Shown in pieces: positions 54,083 to 64,000 of a stretch of DNA of 64,000 bases (its first letter is position 1; every line of letters starts with the position of its first letter). This DNA comes from Gymnorhina tibicen. Taxonomy: Eukaryota > Chordata > Aves > Passeriformes > Artamidae. The stretch lies in assembly GCA_013399875.1 (NCBI GenBank), contig VXAZ01003899.1:1101817-1165816 (forward strand), in the 5' to 3' direction. The translations under genes and the position numbers were made by a program. The notes under the pieces are model-generated. The model had not been told where the DNA came from, did no database searches, and worked only from the letters and a program-made list of their open reading frames with translations.

Positions 54083-54101
54083 AATGAACAAACAAACAAA
54101 C
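54083..54101. repeat. AAAC tetranucleotide repeat
   Basis: aatgaacaaacaaacaaacag, four units of AAAC. Simple repeat without other features. Confidence 0.85.
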
Positions 54102-55485
54102 AGTTTTTGGGAGTTCAAAATTTGGTTTAATAGCAGTAAATCCTCTATAGTAAAAGCAAAGGTGCAGACAACAAAACCCTTCTCTTTTTTCCACATAAGG
54201 CTGAAAAACAGCCTATTCTATTGTATTTTGACTGAAGACATTAAAATGGCATTTCAACAAGCTGAGTCACCTTATATTACCAGAAAAAATATATAAAACA
54301 CATACGAGAAGAAGAAATAAACCTATTCCTACTGTTAGCTGTAAGAAACCATCTCAGAAAACGGTATGGCAGGAACTGACCTTCTTTTAAAAGGAAAAAA
54401 AAAATCCATGAACTTTTCGTGGGTACAAGGTCTCTATTCCTTCTACAATGTTTGTGTTTTTCAAAATATTATCAGCAGGTGCACCAGATTTCAAAAATCT
54501 CTTGTCCTTCATCACATATAATTGTGCTGCATATTATATTAAGAAATACAAGCAGAGGAATGGAAGTGATGGGAGTTCAATTAAAAACAGCATAATATCT
54601 CGTTGCATAGAAAATGATTCTGCAACTGAAACAGGTTCTAATGAGAGAAAAAAGGAATACATTTTCACATATTTTTAATTACATAGAACTTCCTCAAACA
54701 TGATTTTTAATAATATATTCCATTAGGTTAACATCATATTTAAAGAAAGTGCATTTTCTGATTTCATTTCAAGTCTGATTTTGAGCAATTATTGTGTCAT
54801 TGTTCTGCAGTAGAAAGGTTGAATTCATTTACTGTGTGGTTATGCTAGTTATGATTGATGCTGCTTCTCCAAATGATAAACCAATCACCCCGATGATGTA
54901 ATGTCATTTTAAGAGTGCTATAATCACATTTCTCTCAAACTGGGAGTTCTGATGAGTTCTAACAAAGATTTATTGTAGATTAAAGGCCTTCATAATATCA
55001 ACAATAGATTGCTCATTTGATAGAATATATGATTAGGTAATTTTTTTTGGCAAATGATTTTTTCCATATATATTAAGAATGGCTCTTGTGAAGGGCACGG
55101 GGCAACACACGTGGATGAGTGTCACCTCATATCCAGAAAGGTTCATCTTAAACCTATTGAGGAGCCATCCCGTAATTATAGAGCTTGGAGCAAGAGAAGT
55201 ATCCAACCAGACAAACAAGAGGAACAGTGTGATTAGTCGAAGACATTGCCAAATACTTCACATTCAGCATGTACTTTGAAGACTAGGACAGAAATGTTTA
55301 AAGAAGAAGCTAGAAAATGCTAGCAAAAATTTATGAATGATTGAAGATTATCTGGGATCTAAGCCTCACATATAAACATCTACAAATCTTCCCTTTTAAC
55401 CCAAGCCCAAATTTAAGCACTACATTTACATTTTATTACTGTCTCTCAAATGTCTCGATCTACATTGCTGAGTTTCCATAGGAAC

Positions 55486-55530
55486 GAAAAAAATATTAAA
55501 AAAAAAGAAAAACACAAAAGAAAAAACCCC
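55486..55530. repeat. A-rich tract ending in C run
   Basis: aaaaaaatattaaaaaaaaa followed by gaaaaacacaaaagaaaaaa and cccc. Low complexity; one of several A-run/C-run junctions in the window. Confidence 0.85.
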
Positions 55531-57084
55531 ATGACCGGAGCATGATCAACCTTTTCCTGTCATGTAGATGGTAAAAGCTACTCTGAAAATCTTTCAAGGA
55601 TAATGATAAGCCACAAAAACCAGTAACCTTCTCCAATTTCATGTATAAGTCATTATCTGTGGTATTTTCTTATAAACTCTCTAAAGAAACATAGTGAGAA
55701 CTAAAGAGAAAAAATGACACCACTAGGAAAGGCTCATTAGTTTCCAGAGGATGCATCAAGTCCAGAAGAACTCATGCTATAGAACACTCTGTGGTGATCA
55801 AGCAATTAGGCATGTGTCTGTGTAAAACATATTAAAAAAAGGACACCTGCATCTTATACCCTGAAAATTAGAAGTCACTATATATTATGTGACTGTTTAT
55901 TAAAGAGGTAAATGGGGCATGTGGGGGAAAAAGTGTTAAAATGTGGAACGAACAAAGCAAAGCCTATCAGAGGATGCCAAAAAGGTTGCCTGGGTCAGCC
56001 CACAGTAACAACTGTCAAACATGAAGCTTTTAAAGACAGAAAGAAACAGTGATTATGATTTAAAATGAAACATAAAGAGCTCTTCCATCAAATTTTCTGA
56101 TGTTGTTTTATTGCCACTTCCTTCATTTGGCTTCCTAAGAAAAGCCGTGCTGGTTCCTTAGTCCCAGCAGTGGCTGTAATTACCAAGTTCTCAAGCATCC
56201 TCCAAGTCTTTTTTTTTAGTTCACATTCCCTGACCTTGATTTTCTTCTACTTATTTCATCCCTCTCCCATTTACTTTTCCCCTTCCCCTCTAAAATCTCA
56301 TCAACTGCTTGATCCACCACACCCTTTAGACAACGTTCTCCCTTGTTCTTTATTCCTTTCTTCAGCTGTGAACATTCCCCGTTCCTGAGCTCTGAAGCAA
56401 GCATTGCCCAGCTCCTCCTGCTCACCGGTAACGATCCATCACCAACCCAGGAACCAGAGCTGCTTTTTCCATGAATATCCCTTTACGTTTCTCTGCCCTA
56501 AGGTCCCCTGTCATTTTATTTCCCTGTTACTTGGACTCACAGGTGCTTTTGTGATTCTCCACAAGCTGATCTCATTCTTAGCACCCTGCCATCACCTACT
56601 TTCCTACCCCACCATCTTCCCCGAGTATTTTAATGTCCTGTGAAAATTCATTGGGGAGCTCACTGTCTTTCTAATAACTGCTCACCATGCAGGAACCTTC
56701 CCTCTTACCCTTTGTTAGGTGAAATGCTTCCTTGAAAGCATTTAGTGACAGATTTTGTTGGAAACACAAAGACCCTTCTATCAGCTGGATCGCCCTTATT
56801 CAGAAATGGCTGAGCCCTGCAAAGGACCCTTGAAGCTACACTGACTCAAAGATAAATCACACCCACCCTCTTCCTGACCCCCTCCCCATTTCCATGGTTT
56901 CTACAGAGTTGCCCATTACAGATTGTGAGGTCTGGAGCTCCCAGATCACCCTGAATTTCTTAAAACCCCCTCAAAAGTGGCATCATTTTTTCCATAATAA
57001 TAAACTCGAGGAGCAAGGAAGCACACTCAATCTCTGAATTATTATTTCTTTGTGCAATTATATTTTAACATACCTGAACAGGGT

Positions 57085-57350
57085 TAAAGGATAATTCAGG
57101 ATGGAAGGAACCCCAGGAGGTGCCTAGTCCAGTGTCCTGCCAAGCAAAGGCAGCTCTGAGGTCAGAGCAAGTAGCTCAGGATTTCAGCCAGTGTGTTCTT
57201 GGAAGCTCCAAGGACAGAGACTGGACAGGCTCCCAGGGCCACCTGTTCTAACCCAACGCTTAGGGAAGAATTTATACCTAATATCCACTCTGAATGTTCT
57301 GTTTCAGCTTCTGCTCCCGTCTCACCCTCCTACCACACACCCCAGCCCCT
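57085..57350 (-). mobile_element. CR1 LINE fragment in reverse orientation, diverged
   Basis: On the plus strand this resembles the complement of a CR1 3' region: ggatggaaggaaccccagga, gcctagtccagtgtcctgcc, a gagactggacaggctcccag segment, then cacctgttctaaccc and the run corresponding to the usual 'gaagaattt...ttcagcttctgctccc' part. The element therefore lies on the minus strand, in the sense of TENM2. It is older and more diverged than the other two copies. The exact ends are uncertain. Short open frames across it are not genes. Confidence 0.72.
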
Positions 57351-58272
57351 GTTAAAGGGGGGGTGTTCAGGTGTGCTGTGTGCACCCCAGCAGTCCCACA
57401 CCACGCAGAACCTCCCGTGCTGCTCAGAGCTGCCTTGTTACAGCAGAGAGACCCCTTAGGCAGACCAGAAACTACACAGAAGCTCTAAACCCATCGTGTT
57501 TAGTTAAATAACACACAACATATATCTGTGATTAAAAAAAAAAATAAAAGGTGCTAGAACAGCTTCTTTTGATTTGCCTGTATTTCTATAAAGGGATTGC
57601 TTTTGGCTGTCAAAATGAAAAGTCAGCACCTACTAATAAAAATTAAAATTAAAAAAAATGAAAAGAGAAAAAAAGAAGAAAGAAAACCCTAGGCACTACA
57701 GATTCCATGACTGATAGAGCTGCAAATGTTTTAAAACAGTGGCCTGAAAGACAAGGATTAAGTTGCTGAAAAATAGCAGATCTTAGTTAAATGTGACATT
57801 TTAAGTATAGAACCAGACAGATTTGGAAACAAGAACAGACACAGACTGGCAGAAGCAACATGCATTTTTAGATACAAAACCTCATCACCAAATGATATAT
57901 TAGATTATCTCATGCAGAACAAAGAACCATTGTGTGTACATTTCTCTCCTACCAGATGCAACAAGGAGCAGGAAACCTACTTTGAAAAATAAATCCCACT
58001 GATGACAAGAATTCAATAACATTTTTTATGCTGCTTCTACCATACTTCCAACTAAAAATGTCTCCATAGTAAAATGAAGGAACACCATATATGATGGACT
58101 GTGTTTCTAGGAATTTTCCATTAAATAAACCAGTAAGATTTTGTTTGCCCCATTTCCATAGATGCTCTCAATTTTGTGCTGATGCAAGAACACATTTGCA
58201 CATTAAAAAAGAATGCATAAAACTGGCAGAAACATGTCACAAACGAACTCCATATGTTTGCAATTTTCTTAC
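57351..58272. other. Intron start just downstream of exon A
   Basis: From the donor at 58272 toward lower coordinates the intron is AT-rich unique sequence, then an A-rich tract (57635-57689), then a GC-richer stretch adjoining the reverse CR1 copy. Nothing else is recognised. Confidence 0.6.
57635..57689. repeat. A-rich purine tract
   Basis: Run of A with interspersed G and T (aaaattaaaattaaaaaaaa, then gaaaagagaaaaaaagaaga). Low complexity, located about 290 bases beyond the reverse CR1 fragment. Confidence 0.85.
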
Positions 58273-58482
58273 CACTGCTGGAAGCCTGCTGTGGCCCTGA
58301 ACACGCTCTCAGCAGATATGAATTAGGAGAGAACTCCTCATCAGGATTGGTGTCCATGATTTGATGGGACGTGTTGCTGTCTAGCAATGGCATCTGGCAG
58401 CTAACTGGTGGAGGATTATGAGAACTGGGCAGCTGAGCAGATGGGAGAAGGCTAGACGAGGATGTAGGTGGAATGGGACGAC
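58273..58482 (-). CDS. TENM2: TENM2 (teneurin-2) internal exon A, cytoplasmic domain
   Basis: This exon encodes part of the intracellular N-terminal domain of teneurin-2, a large type II transmembrane adhesion receptor of neurons that binds latrophilins through its extracellular part. The minus-strand frame opens with [12 protein letters not shown], continues through [14 protein letters not shown] and [16 protein letters not shown], and ends in QQASSSG. I recognise this as the teneurin-2 cytoplasmic region, and it agrees with the human protein as I remember it. The 5' boundary is a pyrimidine-rich acceptor (cctctttcccag|GT CGT CCC). The 3' boundary is AGT G|gtaaga, a near-consensus donor. The exon is 210 bp, starts and ends in phase 1, and so is symmetric: skipping it keeps the frame. 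It is rich in Ser, Pro and Asn with an acidic DEEF patch, has no membrane segment, and is probably disordered. Teneurin cytoplasmic domains are known to contact cytoskeletal adaptors and can be released to the nucleus; which residues here do so is not visible. Confidence 0.96.
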
Positions 58483-58502
58483 CTGGGAAAGAGGACACAG
58501 GG
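58483..58502 (-). other. TENM2: Splice acceptor and polypyrimidine tract of TENM2 exon A
   Basis: The minus-strand sequence ccctgtgtcctctttcccag precedes exon A and ends in the AG that fixes the exon start at 58482. A candidate branch-point context (ctgat / ttgat) lies 20 to 35 bases upstream. The strength is moderate to good, and weaker than the exon B acceptor because the tract is interrupted by gtg. Confidence 0.88.
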
Positions 58503-60941
58503 ATCAAAGATCAGCCATGAATGTAATGAAAAAAACCCCACCAGCCAAGCAATTGCACTGTAACTGTCTGCGGTTACACTCGATTACTGCCGTGCACAGC
58601 CCCTCAATCTCTCCGCTGCTACCAACCTGTCCTTTTGTATCACATTTTCTGAAATTACATCACATCTGTACGTCTCTTAAAATAACAGTAGTGGGCTGAC
58701 TGGTTTTTTGGGTTTTTTAACCAGGAAAATTGCTCCAGCACAGGAGTCTCTCAGAGGCATGAAACAACCATACAAGTGCTTTCTCCAAGCCAAGGTTCTT
58801 CCTGTAATGCTGTGGATCTTCCCAGAGCCCACTGAGAGATGTGACAGGAGGCACAGCGGACGGAAGGACTGAAAGGCAATTATTCCACTTTAGAGATGGG
58901 CTACGCTGGAATCTGGTCTGGCTCTCTCAGCTCTGCTGTCCTTCCTCTCCCATTCTTTTCTGCACCAGAGCTGTAGGAGCAGAATTTCCTGCCCAGCCAG
59001 GTTAATTCCAACCCTGAGGCCCAAACCCTAATGGGTACAATACCTCAGCCCACAGCAACAACATGGTCTTGGTCACCTATAGCAATGGCATCAAGTCAAC
59101 AACAATGCTCATACTTCTGTATCCTCTTCTTTTGTGAACTCCCAGAATGTTACACTAATCCATTCCATCAGATGAAGACAGGTTTTGGGTTTTTTGGTTT
59201 GGTTTTTTTTTTGCTTTGCATTGCAAGTTTATCTAGTGCATTGAAGAAATCCTTCATGAATAATTTAAATGTAAGAAAATATGACCTTTATGATACTGCC
59301 AAAGTCTGTAAGGCAGAGATCTGCTACAAATGTTAAAACACAGCAAAACTACATAAAATGGTGTATCCTTAGTGGCATCGTTCTTAAAGAAACAGTAGCA
59401 GAAAAAATACACACTGATTTTCTCACTAGTTACATACTCATTTTTTGAAACAAGGACACCTCGCTTTATATGAATTATCCTTAGGTTTGTACCATTAGGT
59501 AAACTTACGGAATCACATATGAAATTCCAAATGAGACGGGGGAAAAAAAGGCAAGAAAATGAAAAGTTCTAGCTCTCACATATAAATCATATTTGGGATG
59601 CAGCAGTCAACCAAGGGCATACACAGATACTGAAAACCCCCAACTTTGCACTGCCTGGTACCAGCAAATAGCACGAGGTACTTCCTTCCCTTCAAAAACG
59701 TTTGAAATAAAAGAAATACCAGAACATAGGCAAGTGACTTCTACGATTATTTGTTATTATATTTTTAGCACTGGATAAATTGATAAGACTGAATGACCAA
59801 GTTATTACATGACAGAAATGGATTTAAGCTACTCCATAGTAACTCCCATCTACAGTCTTTTATGCTACAGAAAATTCAATATGCATTGAGTATTTTCATT
59901 GTGGACTTGCATTTGTGAGGAAATAATTCTAATATTGATGGTAGGAATAATTACTGTTATTATTCATGATTATGCTATTCTTATGAAATACTACCATGAA
60001 TATCCTAAACATTCAAGGGAAGTTTGAGCAAGACCAGCTTCTAATTATTTCTTTGCAATGTGCTGCAAAGAAGCAGAGAGGCTGAGGTTTGACACACCTC
60101 TGACAGAAACGTGACACTCGTGCCCACTCTGTGCATTTAATTTTCACATATGCTGGCTCTGCTTCAACATTGTGAAGTTGAAAGAAGCAGCTTTATAAAT
60201 TCTAAATCTGCATTTACTGCGTGCATCATATGGAAATATATTACTATAATATAAAACTGTCAGATGTGTGAGGGTATGAGATGAAGGAAAAGATTTTTTC
60301 CTTTTGTGGAAACTGCATATGGTATTCTAGAGCAATTTAGGTACATTTTTGCAGAATACCTTGAGAAATGAAAAAAACCCCAAACCTTAAAAATTCTTTT
60401 GTCGGGAATGCTAATGACATTGTTACCATCATGAAATAATACAGCCCAAATCCCTAAAGAAAAGGCAAAATGTCTAATTACTACAGCTCTGTTTGTAGTT
60501 TGGAGGAAACAGAAGGTATGAAGCTGTTAAAATGTCGCATCATTTTGGTGGGAAGTTGGCTCCTGAGGAAGATCTGTCCACAGTCACATGCTAATGGGAA
60601 ACAGAGATGTCTGTGAGCCCCAGAACCTATTGCCAACCCATCCTCTGGTTAGATTGCCTAATAAACAGCCACATTTAATTACAACTTTTCTTGGGGTTGG
60701 GACATTCTTGGTCTTTTTATCAAGTTGATTTTTGCATCTACTAAACATTAAACTCCCACTACATCCTTTTCCTCTTTGAGGGACTCCAGAAGAGCATCTT
60801 TCTCTCTCTCTCCACTCCCAGCCCCTGAAACACACAGGATCTCTTAGGACACCCAGTCTTTCGTAAAATTTGGTGGGAAAAGAATTGAAAAATTACTGAA
60901 CAGGACCAGAAAGACACCATTAAGCTTTTTTGCCTTAAGAA

Positions 60942-60971
60942 ATTAATCTAAGGGGTAGTACTTAGATTAAT
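60942..60971. repeat. Perfect 11-bp inverted repeat with 8-nt loop
   Basis: ATTAATCTAAG (60942-60952), loop gggtagta, CTTAGATTAAT (60961-60971). The right arm overlaps a 10-bp perfect palindrome AGATTAATCT (60964-60973), and GTAGTAC is repeated directly at 60955-60961 and 60974-60980. A hairpin or cruciform is possible; no function is evident. Confidence 0.85.
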
Positions 60972-63900
60972 CTGTAGTACCACAGTCAAGAGAATGGCTT
61001 GTGAAAGTACCAAAGAGAAAAGCAGTTAGGCTATAAAGAGCATGATACATGTGATTTATTTGTTACTATACACTCTTAAGTGAGAAATAAGGGCTTTGAT
61101 TCATACTTACATGAATATCTTGGTTAAATATGTTAAATGTAACATTTAAAAGAACAGACTAAGCTTTGCAGGTCCTATAAACCAGAGCTCCTTTTCAGAC
61201 CCATTCATGTGTCTACAGATATCTCAACAGTCATATTTTGAAACTTCCCAGCTCTTTAGAAGATTCTAAATTTCGACTGCTTCACAACGGGATTTGCAAT
61301 ACCCTACAGTATAAAACATACTGCGACATATGATAACATCAGTATTCTATTACACTGCCATTTTCAAAAGTTAAATCATAATACAAGTTCCTACAATTTG
61401 TGTCTAGTCTTCATATAGTAATATATTAAAGCTTCTCTGAATAAGTGTTTTATCTAGTTGTGCATTGACAGAACCCTATGTAATGGATACTTACAGTGAC
61501 AGCAATAATGTAATTGTGTGACATAGTCAAAGAAACATGAACCAGATACAAATGCTAGAAAGGGAACCAGACTTAAAGCTGATATATTACATTTTCAAAA
61601 GGGAATTGTATCAGTTCTTTTTCCAATATCTGTTCATATGCACGTTCATACTGCATATACTCACGCAAGACAAAGACTTGTACAGACACTGAATACAGCA
61701 GTTGTAAGGCATTTTTCAGAAAGAGCAAGCAGCCAACAAGAAAAAACAAATTTCCTCTCCTCCCACCCCTTTCTCCTGTCATTTATCTTATCTCCCTTTT
61801 CAGAGCAAAGGAAGAAACTTGGTAACTCTTCATTCACATTTGGGCTTGCTTTGGGCTTCCACACCACGCAGCACCTCAGTCTGCAAGGGCTTTCTTTACC
61901 CTCTTATCCCTTATGTTCCTTTTTCCTTTTAAATCAGAGTCTCATGTTTCTTCACCAGCCCAGGAACCTTTATGAGACCATTCCTCAATTACTGCTACAC
62001 TCTAAGTCCTTAAGGCTTAAAATCTGCTGTAGAACCTACATTCAGAAATCAGGCCATGCTCACAGCTGGTAAAGTCTCAAGCCCAGACAGGGAAGAAGAG
62101 TTCTGTTCATCTCAATCACAGTAACACATTAGGAAAGGGATACTTCGGCTGCTATTAGCCTGAAAGACCACACCATCACCAGAAGGACAAAAAAAATACA
62201 AAGGAAAAAAGACTGCCTGCAATCACTCCCAGCATGAATATACATAAACAAGAGACACAATCAAAGAAGACATGCAAGCTGCTCATCAGTTACTGAAGGA
62301 TGTTTGAGATACACTTTCCATACTCTCTGTTCTTCTTTCTCCTTTAAAGGACCTACAGAGTTCTGTGGATAAATAAAGCCCACATGTGTGTAAAACCCGG
62401 GCCTGTACATTACACCACTGTGCATGACAGGAAACAGGAAACCAACAAAACCCCCTGGAATTTAACAAATTTGAGCAGTAATCATGGAAATATGCATTCT
62501 AAAATGTGTGTGCATACATTTATATTTTGAAGTGTATTTTTCCACACGTGCATACAGACATGCATAATGTCCAAAACATAGAGTATTTTAACAGGTCCTT
62601 AAATGGCCATTTTACTGTTAATTTTGTCAGGAGGGAAGATAACCTGTGTGTTGCCATCTCACACTCTTAAGTTACTCATTTCAGTAAGTCCTGTCATTAG
62701 GAAGTATCTGAGTCCCAGGGGTGGTAAATACTGATCTCAAAGCTCATTGTATCTGTAATGGAATTCTCAAGCTTTTCCCATCAGGAGAATCTCTCTTCTA
62801 AGGTTAGACATGTAGCAAACATCTGTGTAGATTGTTCAACCCCACGTGTTTTCAGCATGAATTTCATATACCTAAGCAGCATATCTTCATTGATAACTTA
62901 GATTTGTGACAGAAAATCTTCCTATATGTAGAGGCTTTTATAAGCAAGATCAGCTTCCAAAACTTTAAACAGCTGATAGTCTTCACAGTCAAGGGGTTGT
63001 GATGTAACTGTTCTGCTCTTCTCTAAGGCTGTCTGCTAGTCAAGCAGCCAATAAACATAAATGACCTGTAATCATTACACTTAGTCACATATATTGCTAT
63101 CATTAAAGCCTCTTCGTTCTACAGCTCTGGTCATACGGACCAGGACTCAGACAGAAAAGATCCACACAAGCCAGTGTGTCCCTGTGCAGACAGAAGGGAA
63201 ACCTTTTAGATAACTGTGTTTTTAAAAAACAGCTCTTCGGAAGATGTAGCAGTGTTCAAGTACTGATGCAGGAAGCTAAGGAAGTAAAGAGTGAAAGCAG
63301 AAGAGTTGTTTCTCCGTAACTGATGGCATCAGAAACACTGTGTAAAACACTTAATTGGCAATTAAGATTTTGACATTTACTGATTGAAGCTGCTGATATT
63401 CACATTACACCAATACAAAGCATAGGACCCTGTGGAAAGTAATCCCATAAAATTATGTTAGTGACTTATGTGATGGACAGGATCATTAACCGCAGTTACT
63501 GCATTGCTCATATATACCAAAATTATACCCAGAAGGCTATCTAGCAAGGGACTTGGGTGGATATTAATTAGAGGTGACAAAAGAGAAGGCTCAGGTATCG
63601 GCCTCCTTTCCTCCCTTCCATCAGGAAAGCTGGACGGAATCACTGCAAGGACCACAGGCGGGACCCTGTAACAGCTCACAGCCCTCCTCCACTCAACACA
63701 TTCGCACTACGTTTGCAAGTCAGCCTAAACTGAAGCACCTGCATTGTCAGCATTGCTCAGTTCACTTTAAAGAGTGAGAAAAGCTGCTAAATGTGTCAGG
63801 GAACAACTAGAAAACGTAAGATGCACGTTTTTGCAGTGCAAAGCACTATAAATTAGGCAGACAGTTGATGAAGGTGAAGCTTTCCCGAGCGACAGCACAT

Positions 63901-63989
63901 TCAGCAGACTCTCTTTCCTCCCCAGAAAAATTTCCTTCTGCAAAAGAAAAAAACATCTCCTTCTAATATGTATGCATAGCACTACTCAC

Positions 63990-64000
63990 CACTGGCCTGG
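63990..64000 (-). other. Possible 3' end of an upstream exon at the window edge
   Basis: Read on the minus strand the window begins ccaggccagtg|gtgagtagt. GTGAGT is a near-ideal U2 donor. If the preceding eleven bases are exonic and end in phase 1 (CAG GCC AGT G), they would join exon A in frame as Q-A-S-G followed by RPIPP. However, the canonical upstream TENM2 exon is remembered to end in an acidic ...DDENG sequence, which this is not. It may therefore be an alternative or cassette exon, or a chance GTGAGT. Only eleven bases are visible, so the call is weak. Confidence 0.2.

Larger units (their letters stand above)
45001..57084. other. Intron stretch, 5' part of the large TENM2 intron
   Basis: Unique AT-rich sequence with simple repeats (49137, 50458-50470 poly-A, 50961, 54083, 55486). 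A small tandem-like run of AAGTTTC/AAAGTTTC lies at about 51548-51581. No gene or transposon is recognised. Confidence 0.55.
10825..58272 (-). other. TENM2: TENM2 intron between exon A and exon B (47,448 bp)
   Basis: The intron is bounded by the donor gtaaga (58272 downward) and the acceptor ttctag (ending 10825). It is a phase 1 intron. Contents are described in separate entries: two CpG clusters, one CpG-retaining short block, two CR1 fragments, simple repeats and AT-rich stretches. No additional exon could be supported inside it. Such large introns are normal for teneurin genes in the region that encodes the cytoplasmic domain. Confidence 0.93.
58483..64000 (-). other. TENM2: TENM2 intron upstream of exon A (partial, 3' part)
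   Basis: This phase 1 intron ends at the exon A acceptor. It is AT-rich unique sequence with short T/G-rich runs (58702-58719, 59183-59212), a small inverted repeat (60942-60971), a short CT run (about 60798-60815) and no recognised transposon. A possible splice donor lies at its far edge (63989) and is listed separately. Open frames here (for example 61638-62072, plus strand, 144 codons) show no family features. Confidence 0.8.

Noticed and set aside
57193..57488. Open frames of 88 and 64 codons
   Set aside because: They lie over a reverse-oriented CR1 fragment and its flank; the translations are not CR1 protein and not a host gene.

Overview
The window looks like vertebrate nuclear DNA, most likely from a bird. 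It has AT-rich intronic sequence, sparse repeats, CR1 LINE fragments (two ending in the CR1-type 3' tail with ATTCTATG), and vertebrate splice signals. No prokaryotic or viral gene layout is visible. The bird assignment rests on the CR1 tails and the low repeat load. Some reptiles also carry CR1, so the exact group is not settled.

The only protein-coding sequence I can support is two exons of TENM2 (teneurin-2, also called ODZ2), read on the minus strand. Transcription therefore runs from high to low coordinates. Exon A (58482 to 58273, 210 bp, phase 1 to phase 1) and exon B (10824 to 10590, 235 bp, phase 1 to phase 2) encode neighbouring parts of the cytoplasmic N-terminal domain of this type II transmembrane adhesion receptor. 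Together they give about 148 residues of a Ser/Pro/His/Asn-rich, probably disordered tail just before the transmembrane exon, which lies outside the window. Both exons have consensus acceptors and donors, and their phases join without a frame break (AGT G + GC CCT).

Layout in transcription order: 64000-58483 is the upstream intron, with a possible splice donor at the very edge (63989). Then come exon A (58482-58273), a 47,448-bp intron (58272-10825), exon B (10824-10590), and the start of the next intron (10589-1). The large intron holds three things worth attention: a small CpG-island-like block with a GC box and TATA-like sequence at 32819-32970, a second CpG cluster at 19090-19206, and a short CpG-retaining block at 13735-13816. 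CR1 fragments lie at 7435-7553, 12105-12240 and 57085-57350. The rest is ordinary intronic sequence: A/T runs, an AT dinucleotide repeat, A-run/C-run junctions, and AT-rich blocks that resemble conserved non-coding elements but cannot be proven so from one sequence.

I found no convincing rRNA, tRNA, CRISPR, intact transposon, or second protein-coding gene. The many short open frames in the introns lack recognisable domains or splice context and are treated as chance. The best lead for something undescribed is the CpG block at 32.8-33.0 kb, a candidate internal promoter that would make TENM2 transcripts lacking exon A.
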